Of a DNA stretch of 6,690 nucleotides, positions 1 to 5,555 are shown piece by piece. A program made the position numbers and the translations under genes. How positions within the stretch are numbered: the first letter of the stretch is position 1; every line of letters begins with the position of its first letter. The stretch covers positions 1 through 6,690 of the forward strand of contig JALFHA010000416.1 of NCBI GenBank assembly GCA_022776785.1. Direction: 5' to 3'. The notes under the pieces were generated by a model. It searched no databases and had not been told where the DNA came from. It saw only the letters and a program-made list of their open reading frames with translations. The stretch comes from Clostridiales bacterium (GTDB taxonomy: Bacteria > Bacillota > Clostridia > Christensenellales > Aristaeellaceae).

Positions 1-43
1 ATGGAGCCCATGCGCCGCCGCTCTGCTGATTCGGTGCGCACAT

Positions 44-79
44 AAAAAAGCACCCTCCGTGCGCAGCTGCGCTGGAGGG
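44..79 (-). terminator. Rho-independent terminator of the small minus-strand gene
   Basis: Read on the minus strand, CCCTCC (79-74) pairs with GGAGGG (58-53). An inner self-complementary GCGCAGCTGCGC (61-72) extends the stem past a small internal loop. A run of six T follows at 49-44. The hairpin lies 22 bp past the stop codon of the gene at 101-334, so it most likely ends that transcript. There is no T-run on the plus-strand side, so it appears to work in one direction. Confidence 0.8.
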
Positions 80-100
80 GGCCTGTGCTGGCGGTGAAAA

Positions 101-334
101 TCAGTCCTTCTGGGCGAGCCACTCGTCGGCCTTGGCGGCAGACACGCGCTTGATGGTCTCCTCGGTGAAGGGGGACTCGGCGCCGCCCATCATGTAGAAG
201 AAGAACTTGCCCTCGGGCGTCTTGTACAGGCGCTCCTCATAGCCGGCCGGATCGCCAAACGCGCCATGCGTGCGCTTGGACACGAGCTCCGCCGTATCGG
301 TATCATACTCCACCTTACAGATGATTCTTTTCAT
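101..334 (-). CDS. Small uncharacterised protein (77 aa), conserved Firmicutes-type family
   Basis: This is a 77-residue soluble protein with no signal peptide or membrane segment; its function is unknown. It starts MKRIICKVEYDTDTAELV and contains YEERLYKTPEGKFFFY, then a GG..SPF turn, and ends with an A..W motif (AKADEWLAQ). From memory, the pattern YDTxTA, then E.LY.T..G.FF.Y, then GG..S, then a C-terminal A..W recurs in small unannotated proteins of Clostridia and other Firmicutes, often in accessory regions; this could not be searched here. The start is supported by GAAAGGAA (348-341, minus strand), about 7 bases before the ATG. The gene has its own promoter at 431-459 and terminator at 44-79, so it is probably monocistronic, and it is divergent from the acyltransferase operon. 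The mixed charged, beta-rich composition would suit a small folded domain. That it is a gene is fairly sure; no biochemical role can be given. Confidence 0.8.
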   Translation of the reverse strand: MKRIICKVEYDTDTAELVSKRTHGAFGDPAGYEERLYKTPEGKFFFYMMGGAESPFTEETIKRVSAAKADEWLAQKD

Positions 335-430
335 ATCGATTTCCTTTCATCGGGTTCAACGGGCCTCAAAAACGGCCTGTTATCCTTGATTTTTTGAGAC
401 AGCAAACGGAAAACCGCTGCAACGAACCAC

Positions 431-459
431 ATGATAACATAAATCTTTTCAAAACGCAA
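431..459 (-). promoter_or_regulatory. Predicted sigma-A promoter for the 77-aa gene
   Basis: On the minus strand, -35 TTGCGT (459-454) is followed by 17 bases and -10 TATCAT (436-431), preceded by TGT, which gives an extended -10. The predicted start of transcription is near 424, giving a leader of about 90 nt. That leader includes a small inverted repeat, GGCC-N8-GGCC (362-377). The -10 matches consensus at 5 of 6 positions; the -35 is weaker. Confidence 0.6.
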
Positions 460-480
460 CACCCGAAGGGTGCTTTTTTT
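460..480 (+). terminator. Orphan Rho-independent terminator on the plus strand
   Basis: CACCC (460-464), loop GAA, GGGTG (468-472), then C and seven T (474-480) form a compact terminator-like hairpin for plus-strand transcription. No plausible plus-strand protein gene ends upstream of it, because the gene on the left runs the other way. It may end an unseen small RNA, or stop plus-strand transcription crossing the 77-aa gene. Either way it would insulate the acyltransferase operon, whose promoter begins 42 bp later. The stem is only 5 bp, but the T-run is strong. Confidence 0.6.
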
Positions 481-521
481 CCAAATGGAGCCAAAAGCGG
501 GAATGCCAGGCAGTGCAGGGC

Positions 522-550
522 TTGTAACACAGGCGCAGATTTGATAAAAT
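522..550 (+). promoter_or_regulatory. Predicted sigma-A promoter of the MBOAT-SGNH operon
   Basis: -35 TTGTAA (522-527), a 17-base spacer and -10 TAAAAT (545-550) with TGA in front (extended -10). Transcription would start near 557, giving a leader of about 60 nt. That leader holds a GC-rich hairpin, GCGCG (566-570) with CGCGC (584-588), and the ribosome binding site AAAGG (605-609). The site sits in an AT-rich patch within GC-rich DNA. Confidence 0.7.
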
Positions 551-620
551 ACGAAGAAGATGCCCGCGCGGCTGCTTATCCGGCGCGCTGATAGGGGCTG
601 TACGAAAGGTCTGTTTGGAT

Positions 621-2177
621 ATGACGCTGTTTGCCCTTTGCGCCTATGGTGCGGCGTGTGCCGCGCTCTGCCGTCTCTGTCCGAGACGCCTGCGCTGGAT
701 CGTCCTGCTGCTGCTCAGCCTCGGCTTTTATGCCGTGCGCGGTCTGCGCGGTCTGCCCTTTCTGCTGCTGACGGGGCTGTCCACATGGCTGGGCGCGCTG
801 CTGATGGAGCGCGCCGCCAGCGCCCCGGCCGGTGCGCCCGGCGTGCCGCCGCCCTCCCGGGAGGAAAAGCACCGCCGTCGCGCGCAGGTGAAGCGCCGTC
901 AGCGCATCGTGCTGGCCGCCGTGCTGACGGTCAACTTCGGCCTGCTCTTTGCGCTCAAGATGGCTGATGAGCTGCTGGGCTGGTTTGGCGCGCAGCCGCT
1001 CGGCTGGGTGCTGCCGCTGGGCATATCGTTCTACACATTCCAGTCGATGGGCTACCTCATCGACGTATACGGCGGCAAAACGCGGGCGGAGCGCAATCCG
1101 GCGCGGTTTCTGCTGTTCGTTTCGTTCTTCCCGCAGCTCATACAGGGGCCGATTAGCCGCTATGGGCAGCTCGCTCCGCAGCTCGCCTCGCCGCCTGACG
1201 TGGATGCACAGGGGGCCAAGCGCGGCGCGCTGCTGATGCTCTGGGGTCTGTTCAAGAAGATGGTGATCGCCGACAGGGCGCTGCCGCTCGTCTCCGGCGT
1301 GTTCGACGCGCCGGGCGGGGAGTTCGGCGGCGCGATGACGGTGATGGCTGTGCTGGCCTATTCGCTTCAGCAGTACACGGATTTCTCCGGCGGCATCGAT
1401 CTGGTGACGGGCATCGCGGAGCTGTGCGGCGTGCAGCTCGCGCCCAACTTCCGCAGGCCGTACTTTGCCGTATCGCTGGGCGATTTCTGGCGGCGGTGGC
1501 ATATCAGCCTCGGCACGTGGATGCGCGACTATGTGTTCTATCCCTTCGCGCTGACGAGGCCGATGCGCGCGCTCTCCAGAACGGCGAAGGGGCGCTTCGG
1601 CGCGGAGATCGCCCGCGCGCTGCCCGCGGCGCTGGGCAATATCCTCGTCTTTCTGCTGGTCGGCCTGTGGCACGGCGCGACGGCGAGCTTCGTGCTCTGG
1701 GGGCTGTACAACGGCGTGATCCTCGCCGTGAGCGCGCTGCTCGAGCCCGCCTACCGGCGCTTCGGCGAGCGCCACGCGGCGCTGGCCGGCAGCCGCGGGT
1801 TTCATGTCCTGCGCGTGCTGCGCACGTTTGTCATCGTCAACATCGGCTGGTTCTTCGACCGGTGCGCCTCTGCGTCAGGTGCGCTGCGCATGATGGGCGC
1901 GGTGCTGTGCAGCCCGCAGGCGGGCCAGCTCACCGGTCAGACGCTCGCGGCCCTCGGCCTGCCCGCCGCGGATGCGTGGGTGCTTGTGCTGTCCGCCGCG
2001 CTGCTCTTTGCCGTGTCGCTGGCGCAGGAGCGCGGCAGGGATGTGCGCGGCTGGGTGCTCTCGCGCCCGCTGCCGCTGCGCTGGGCGATCATCATCGGCG
2101 CTGTCGTGGCCGTGCTGCTGCTGGGCGTATGGGGCTCCGGCTTTGACGAGGCGACGTTCATCTATTACCAGCTCTGA
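621..2177 (+). CDS. MBOAT family membrane-bound O-acyltransferase (AlgI/DltB class)
   Basis: This polytopic membrane protein of 518 residues belongs to the MBOAT family, whose members pass an acyl group (often acetyl) from a cytoplasmic donor across the membrane for transfer to a cell-surface polymer. An N-terminal run of hydrophobic helices is followed by the family core: GISFYTFQSMGYLIDVY (about residues 134-150), then SFFPQLIQGPISRY, YTDFSGGIDLVTG, FRRPYFAVSLGDFWRRWHISLGTWMRDYVFYPF and GLWHGA. The catalytic histidine of the family is expected to be H351 in GLWHGA; H294 in RRWHISL is the second conserved histidine. The C-terminal NIGWFFDR segment and last helices also fit AlgI-like proteins, and the length is normal. 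Two starts are possible: ATG at 621, 11 bases after AAAGG, or in-frame TTG at 615, 5 bases after it, which adds two residues. ATG is preferred for codon strength. The stop is 12 bp before the SGNH gene, so the two are cotranscribed. The acceptor glycan is unknown; there are no neighbouring alginate, teichoic acid or capsule genes in view. Confidence 0.95.
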   Translation: MTLFALCAYGAACAALCRLCPRRLRWIVLLLLSLGFYAVRGLRGLPFLLLTGLSTWLGALLMERAASAPAGAPGVPPPSREEKHRRRAQVKRRQRIVLAAVLTVNFGLLFALKMADELLGWFGAQPLGWVLPLGISFYTFQSMGYLIDVYGGKTRAERNPARFLLFVSFFPQLIQGPISRYGQLAPQLASPPDVDAQGAKRGALLMLWGLFKKMVIADRALPLVSGVFDAPGGEFGGAMTVMAVLAYSLQQYTDFSGGIDLVTGIAELCGVQLAPNFRRPYFAVSLGDFWRRWHISLGTWMRDYVFYPFALTRPMRALSRTAKGRFGAEIARALPAALGNILVFLLVGLWHGATASFVLWGLYNGVILAVSALLEPAYRRFGERHAALAGSRGFHVLRVLRTFVIVNIGWFFDRCASASGALRMMGAVLCSPQAGQLTGQTLAALGLPAADAWVLVLSAALLFAVSLAQERGRDVRGWVLSRPLPLRWAIIIGAVVAVLLLGVWGSGFDEATFIYYQL

Positions 2178-2189
2178 CGGGAGAAAGCT

Positions 2190-3704
2190 ATGAAGAAACG
2201 AATGAACACGCTGCGGCGTGTGCTGACGGGCGCGCTGTTCTTCGCGCTGCTGCTGGGGACGCTGGCGGCCGTCTCGCGCGTGGTGGAGCGCAAGGCGAGC
2301 CGCACCCGCTTTGAGCCCTTTCTCAGCGAGCCGGAGGATATTGATGTGCTGTTCATCGGGGACAGCCTCGTCGTCAACGGCGTCTTTCCGATGGAGCTGT
2401 GGCAGGACTACGGCATTGCCGCCTACAACCTCGCCAGCTACGGCAACACGCTGCCCGTGACCTATTGGACGCTGATGAACGCGCTGGAGGCGGCGTCGCC
2501 CCGGCTGGTGGTCGTCGGCGTGAAGGACGTGGAGAAGAGCTACAAGCTCTCCGGCAGCAGCAGCGACGTGCACACGGCGCTGGACTGCTATCCGCTGAGC
2601 CTGACGAAGCTCCGCGCCGTCAACGACCTGATGGACGATCCCTACGCCGTGGATGACAGCGGCGTGCGCTATGCGGACATGAAGGGGGAATACCTCTTTA
2701 CGCTGGGCAAGTATCACAGCCGCTGGAGCGAGCTGAGCACGTCGGACTTTGGCGGCTACGCGCTCAACCGGCAGAAGGGCGCGGAGACCGGCACGGGCGT
2801 GGCGGACGCACGGGATTACGACCTCATCGACGAGGGACAGGCCGCCGAGGAGGGCGGCTGGGGCTATGTCTATCTGCGCCGCATCCTCGGGGAATGCGCG
2901 GACAGGGGCATGGAGGTGCTGCTCGTCCACCTGCCATACATCGCGTCGGAGGAGGAGCAGATGGCAGCCAATGCCGTGCGCTATATCGCGGAGGAGTACG
3001 GCGTGGGCTACATCGATTTTGTGAGCCAGGATGACACCGTGGACTACGCGGTGGACTGCATGGATGCGCGCGCGCACCTCAACGCCTCCGGGGCGCGGAA
3101 GGTGACGGACTATCTGGGCCGCTACATCGCGGAGCATTATGACGTGGAGGATCGCCGCGGGCAGGCTGGCTGGCTCGACTGGGACGAGGATATGGCTGTC
3201 TACGCGCGGGACAAGGACGACCTGCTGCGCAGCCAGAGCAGCCTTGAGAGCGAACTGATGCTGCTGCACGATGACGATTACAGCGCGTATGTCCTCGTGC
3301 GCGATGCGCAGGCGCTCTGCGGGAGCGACAAGCTGCGCACGCTGATGCACAACATCGTGCGCGAGCACGTCTACGAGGAGGACATGTTCTCCAAGTGGGC
3401 AAACGCCATCTTCCCGCTGGAGCGGCTGGAGGCGGCGGGCGCACAGCCCTATGCGCTGCTGGCGGAGCGGAGCGAGGGAACGTTTACTGAGCTTGTCGGG
3501 GATGAGCTGAACGGCGGTGCGGCGCTGTCGTTCGGGGAGCTTGCGCTTGACGCCGATGTGCAGGGCGTGTGCGTGACCCTGACTCAGGGCGACGGACGGG
3601 AGAGCGCTGCGCAGGGCGCGGATGTGGCCGTGCTTGTCGTGCGCGCTTCGACCGGGGAGGTCGTCGCGGCGAAGGGCTTCGCGCTGACAGAGACGGAAGA
3701 ATAG
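2190..3704 (+). CDS. Membrane-anchored SGNH-hydrolase-fold protein, partner of the MBOAT acyltransferase
   Basis: This protein of 504 residues begins with a positively charged N-terminus and one hydrophobic helix (about residues 10-30), suggesting a signal anchor with the rest outside the cell. SGNH-fold blocks are visible: FIGDS at 55-59 (nucleophile S59), YGN at 84-86 (G85, N86 as oxyanion-hole candidates) and DARAHLNASGA from 292 (D292, H296). Proteins of this kind act with an MBOAT protein in surface O-acetylation, as AlgJ/AlgX, PatB or DltD do in their systems, and the tight 12-bp gene spacing supports that pairing here. Usually the last block reads DxxH; here it reads DxxxH, one residue longer. 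After the SGNH domain come a DRR..WLDWDEDM stretch and a C-terminal region of about 170 residues that is probably a separate, mostly beta domain of unknown role. The start is supported by GGGAG (2179-2183), 6 bases before the ATG. Whether it is the final acyl transferase, an esterase or a carrier cannot be told from sequence. Confidence 0.88.
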   Translation: MKKRMNTLRRVLTGALFFALLLGTLAAVSRVVERKASRTRFEPFLSEPEDIDVLFIGDSLVVNGVFPMELWQDYGIAAYNLASYGNTLPVTYWTLMNALEAASPRLVVVGVKDVEKSYKLSGSSSDVHTALDCYPLSLTKLRAVNDLMDDPYAVDDSGVRYADMKGEYLFTLGKYHSRWSELSTSDFGGYALNRQKGAETGTGVADARDYDLIDEGQAAEEGGWGYVYLRRILGECADRGMEVLLVHLPYIASEEEQMAANAVRYIAEEYGVGYIDFVSQDDTVDYAVDCMDARAHLNASGARKVTDYLGRYIAEHYDVEDRRGQAGWLDWDEDMAVYARDKDDLLRSQSSLESELMLLHDDDYSAYVLVRDAQALCGSDKLRTLMHNIVREHVYEEDMFSKWANAIFPLERLEAAGAQPYALLAERSEGTFTELVGDELNGGAALSFGELALDADVQGVCVTLTQGDGRESAAQGADVAVLVVRASTGEVVAAKGFALTETEE

Positions 3705-3708
3705 ATGA

Positions 3709-3743
3709 CAGCCCAGCCTTTCGGTGAATGAAGGGCTGGGCTG
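3709..3743. terminator. Shared hairpin between convergent genes
   Basis: CAGCCCAGCC (3709-3718) is the exact complement of GGCTGGGCTG (3734-3743), and three more pairs are possible, leaving a loop of about 9 bases. It begins 4 bases after the SGNH stop codon and ends 15 bases before the stop of the isomerase-like gene on the opposite strand. There is no real T-run on the plus side (CCTTGATC) and only a broken one on the minus side (TCATCTATTCTT). It is probably a bidirectional transcription end, with uncertain efficiency. Confidence 0.6.
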
Positions 3744-3758
3744 CCTTGATCGGGGCTT

Positions 3759-4580
3759 TCAGCCCTCCGCCCACCGGTGCATGATGCGGCATTCCTCCTG
3801 CGCCATGCCGGGGAACACGCCCTCGCGCAGTGCGCAGAGGGAATCGTCGTGCGCGCGCAGCAGCGGCAGCAGGTGCGCCCAGTCCATCACGCCCTGACCG
3901 AGCGGAAGGTTCTGCCACTTGCCGTCCACATCGAACGCGCCATCCTTGACGTGCAGCACGGCGATGCGCTCGCCAAAGCAGGCGAGGCTGCGCTCGAGCA
4001 GCTCGCGCTGCGCCTCGGGGGCGGTGGTTTGCGGGGTGACGAGGTTGGCTAAATCGAAGACGATGCGCAGGCGCGGGTGGTTCACGTCCGCGATGAGACG
4101 GCGGGTGAGCTCCGGCGTGTTGAGCGTGTGCAGCGCGACGGGCTCGATGCCCACGAATGCGCCGCAGCTCTCCGCCGCGGCGACGGCGCTGCGCGTGAAG
4201 TCGAGCAGGCGGGCGTAGGCGGCCTCCCGCTCGGACTCGTCGAAGGTGAAGTGCGTCGTTTCTGTGCCGACCACGTCCGCGCCGAGCAGGACGCTCGCGC
4301 GCAGCGCATCGGCAAAGGCTGCCTTGGCGGCGGCGAGCTTGTCGGGGTCGCGGTCGCTGGCACTGACGTAGCAGCCCATGACGGGCACGGCGATGCCCTC
4401 TCCCGCGAACGTATCGCGCAGGGACGCGAGGGCTTCGGGCGTCATATACTGCGCGGCAGGCGGCGGGAACGCCTTGGTGAAGGCGAGCTGCGTGGCGGCG
4501 AAGCCCGCCTCCCGGATGGCGCGGGCGAGTGCGGCGGGCTCCATGCGGCCGAAATCGTGGCCTCTCATGCCGATTCTCAT
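3759..4580 (-). CDS. Sugar phosphate isomerase/epimerase family protein (xylose-isomerase-like TIM barrel)
   Basis: This soluble protein of 273 residues has the pattern of the AP endonuclease 2 / xylose-isomerase-like TIM-barrel family, whose members isomerise or epimerise sugars or inositols using a divalent metal. Likely metal or catalytic residues sit at the ends of predicted strands: E107 in VGTET, E146 in FVGIEPV, D176 in IVFDLANL, H210 in AVLHVKD and E253 in ALREGVF. The length is normal for the family and the protein starts directly with the first barrel strand (MRIGMRGHDF). The start is backed by a strong ribosome binding site, GGGAGGT (4593-4587 on the minus strand), about 6 bases before the ATG. 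The gene has a perfect TATAAT -10 upstream and is divergent from deoC, which hints at shared control or a linked role in sugar catabolism; that link is inference. The substrate cannot be assigned. A role as a DNA repair endonuclease (EndoIV) is less likely because this is a shorter, single-domain variant without obvious EndoIV motifs. Confidence 0.88.
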   Translation of the reverse strand: MRIGMRGHDFGRMEPAALARAIREAGFAATQLAFTKAFPPPAAQYMTPEALASLRDTFAGEGIAVPVMGCYVSASDRDPDKLAAAKAAFADALRASVLLGADVVGTETTHFTFDESEREAAYARLLDFTRSAVAAAESCGAFVGIEPVALHTLNTPELTRRLIADVNHPRLRIVFDLANLVTPQTTAPEAQRELLERSLACFGERIAVLHVKDGAFDVDGKWQNLPLGQGVMDWAHLLPLLRAHDDSLCALREGVFPGMAQEECRIMHRWAEG

Positions 4581-4613
4581 GCGAATACCTCCCAGATGGA
4601 TGATGATACGTCC

Positions 4614-4642
4614 ATTATACTCCGCCCGCGGCCAAAAGGAAA
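4614..4642 (-). promoter_or_regulatory. Predicted promoter of the isomerase-like gene
   Basis: On the minus strand a perfect TATAAT (4619-4614) lies about 27 nt of leader away from the ATG at 4580. At 17 bases upstream the -35 position reads TTTCCT (4642-4637), a poor match, so an activator may be needed. The -35 position falls inside the inverted repeat at 4630-4647. Confidence 0.55.
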
Positions 4643-4647
4643 TGGCC
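4630..4647. repeat. Inverted repeat GGCCA-N8-TGGCC in the divergent promoter region
   Basis: GGCCA (4630-4634) and TGGCC (4643-4647) are exact inverted copies separated by eight A/G bases. The repeat covers the -35 position of the minus-strand promoter and lies just upstream of the deoC -35 (4656). It could be a regulator site acting on both genes. At 5 bp per arm in GC-rich DNA, chance is a real alternative. Confidence 0.3.
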
Positions 4648-4655
4648 TGCGCCGA

Positions 4656-4684
4656 TTGCGCCGCGCCCGGCTTTGGGGTATAAT
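4656..4684 (+). promoter_or_regulatory. Predicted promoter of deoC
   Basis: -35 TTGCGC (4656-4661), exactly 17 bases, then a perfect -10 TATAAT (4679-4684). Transcription would begin near 4691, giving a leader of about 27 nt. It faces the isomerase promoter; the two -10 boxes are 59 bp apart. Confidence 0.7.
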
Positions 4685-4717
4685 GAAAAAAACGCTGTCA
4701 AGCGACAGGAGGACATT

Positions 4718-5392
4718 ATGGAGCTTCAGAAAATCCTTTCTCTGGTCGATCATACGCTGCTCAAGCCCGAGGCGACGTGGGCGCAGATCCGCGACATCTG
4801 CGACGATGCGATGAAGTATCACACGGCGACGGTGTGCATCCCGGCGAGCTATGTGCGCGCGTGCCATGACTACATGGCCGGCCGCCCGGACCGCGTGGGC
4901 GTGTGCACGGTCATTGGCTTTCCGACGGGCTATTCCACGACGGCGGCGAAGGTCTTTGAGGCCGCGGACGCCGTGAAGAACGGCGCGGATGAGATCGACA
5001 TGGTCATCAACATCGGTATGCTCAAGGATGGGCGCGACGACGAGGTGCTCGCGGAGATCAACGCCGTGAAGGCGGCGTGCGAGGGCCGCGTGCTCAAGGT
5101 CATCATCGAGACCTGCCTGCTGACTAAGGAGGAGAAGGTGCGCATGTGCGCCATCGTCTCCCGCTCGGATGCGGATTTCATCAAGACCTCGACGGGATTC
5201 TCGACGGCGGGCGCGACGTTTGAGGACGTGGCGCTGCTGCGCGAGCATACCGACGCACACAAGGGCGTCAAGGCGGCGGGAGGCATCGCCTCGCTCGCGG
5301 ACGCGGAGCGCTTCATTGAGCTGGGCGCTGGCCGGCTGGGTACGAGCCGCATCGTCAAGCTCGTCAAGAACGAGGAGGCCAGCGGGTACTGA
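4718..5392 (+). CDS. deoC: Deoxyribose-phosphate aldolase
   Basis: DeoC cleaves 2-deoxy-D-ribose 5-phosphate into glyceraldehyde 3-phosphate and acetaldehyde, the last step in use of deoxynucleosides as carbon and energy source; it is a cytoplasmic class I aldolase. The 224-residue sequence shows the family signatures throughout: VDHTLLKPEAT near the N-terminus, VIGFPTGYSTTAAKVFEA, GADEIDMVINIG (D94), KVIIETCLLT (K127), the Schiff-base lysine K156 in DFIKTSTGF, and the second active-site lysine K185 in GVKAAGGI. Length is typical of bacterial short-form DeoC. The start at 4718 is chosen for AGGAGG (4707-4712), 5 bases upstream; an in-frame extension to 4673 would cross the predicted promoter. 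No deoD, deoA, deoB or cdd gene is adjacent in the window, so it is not in a classical deo operon here. A hairpin overlapping its 3' end suggests it is transcribed alone. Confidence 0.97.
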   Translation: MELQKILSLVDHTLLKPEATWAQIRDICDDAMKYHTATVCIPASYVRACHDYMAGRPDRVGVCTVIGFPTGYSTTAAKVFEAADAVKNGADEIDMVINIGMLKDGRDDEVLAEINAVKAACEGRVLKVIIETCLLTKEEKVRMCAIVSRSDADFIKTSTGFSTAGATFEDVALLREHTDAHKGVKAAGGIASLADAERFIELGAGRLGTSRIVKLVKNEEASGY

Positions 5393-5418
5393 TACTGTTC
5401 TGCACGAGCCCGCTTTTT
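5381..5418 (+). terminator. Possible terminator overlapping the end of deoC
   Basis: AGCGGG (5381-5386), within the last deoC codons, pairs with CCCGCT (5409-5414), followed by TTTTTCT (5414-5420). The stem is 6-7 bp and the loop about 20 bases, so it is a weak terminator by form. Its position just before the next promoter makes sense of it. Confidence 0.5.
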
Positions 5419-5440
5419 CTCCCGAAACCGCGAAAAAACA

Positions 5441-5469
5441 TTGACACGGACAGAAAAAGCTGTTATCAT
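5441..5469 (+). promoter_or_regulatory. Strong promoter of the rplU-prp-rpmA operon
   Basis: A perfect -35 TTGACA (5441-5446), 17 bases, then TATCAT (5464-5469) with TGT in front (extended -10). Expected transcription start is near 5476. This is the closest match to sigma-A consensus in the window, as expected for a ribosomal protein operon. Confidence 0.88.
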
Positions 5470-5475
5470 AGACGA

Positions 5476-5548
5476 GTGAGCCGCTCGGGACTGGTCTGTC
5501 TAAACGCGCAAGCGTACCTAAGCCCGGCGAGTATAAAAATAGGAGGTG
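5476..5548 (+). promoter_or_regulatory. L21-leader-like structured RNA upstream of rplU
   Basis: The untranslated leader folds by eye into stacked helices: CGGG (5486-5489) with CCCG (5523-5526), GGT (5493-5495) with ACC (5516-5518), and ACGC (5504-5507) with GCGT (5512-5515) closed by a GCAA tetraloop. The side loops CTGTCTAA and TAAG lie between the helices. The helices are followed by GGCGAGTATAAAAATAGGAGGTG, which ends in the ribosome binding site. Position, size and sequence flavour agree with the L21 leader found before rplU in Bacillota, where it is thought to mediate autoregulation by a ribosomal protein. The assignment to that family is from memory, not a covariance search. No terminator-like alternative fold is evident, so control at translation would be more likely than attenuation. 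Confidence 0.75.
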
Positions 5549-5555
5549 TCACCAA

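Noticed and set aside
1..45. Possible 3' end of an upstream plus-strand gene, with TAA at 43-45
   Set aside because: Only 14 codons are in view, with no recognisable sequence and no plus-strand terminator after it; this cannot be told from chance.
394..591. 65-residue plus-strand open frame across the left intergenic region
   Set aside because: It reads straight through the terminator at 460-480 and the promoter at 522-550. The HPKGAFF segment is just the translation of the terminator hairpin.
560..967. 135-residue plus-strand frame beginning in the operon leader
   Set aside because: It overlaps the MBOAT gene in another frame, is arginine/alanine-rich with no motif, and its start lacks a ribosome binding site.
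576..1805. 409-residue open frame on the minus strand opposite the MBOAT gene
   Set aside because: It lies wholly antisense to a clear MBOAT gene. Its composition (rich in R, A, Q, H with no recognisable domain) is what GC-rich codons give in the opposite frame.
1875..3368. 497-residue open frame on the minus strand opposite the end of the MBOAT gene and the SGNH gene
   Set aside because: It spans two real genes antisense and has long H/V/R-rich stretches with no motif. There is no ribosome binding site or promoter; it is a GC-driven shadow frame.
4673..4717. N-terminal extension of DeoC from an upstream start
   Set aside because: The extra codons include the TATAAT box and the AGGAGG site. 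The ATG at 4718 has ideal spacing and gives the usual DeoC N-terminus.
4077..4814. 245-residue plus-strand frame opposite the isomerase gene and into deoC
   Set aside because: It is antisense to a well-supported TIM-barrel gene and then out of frame with deoC, with no domain features.
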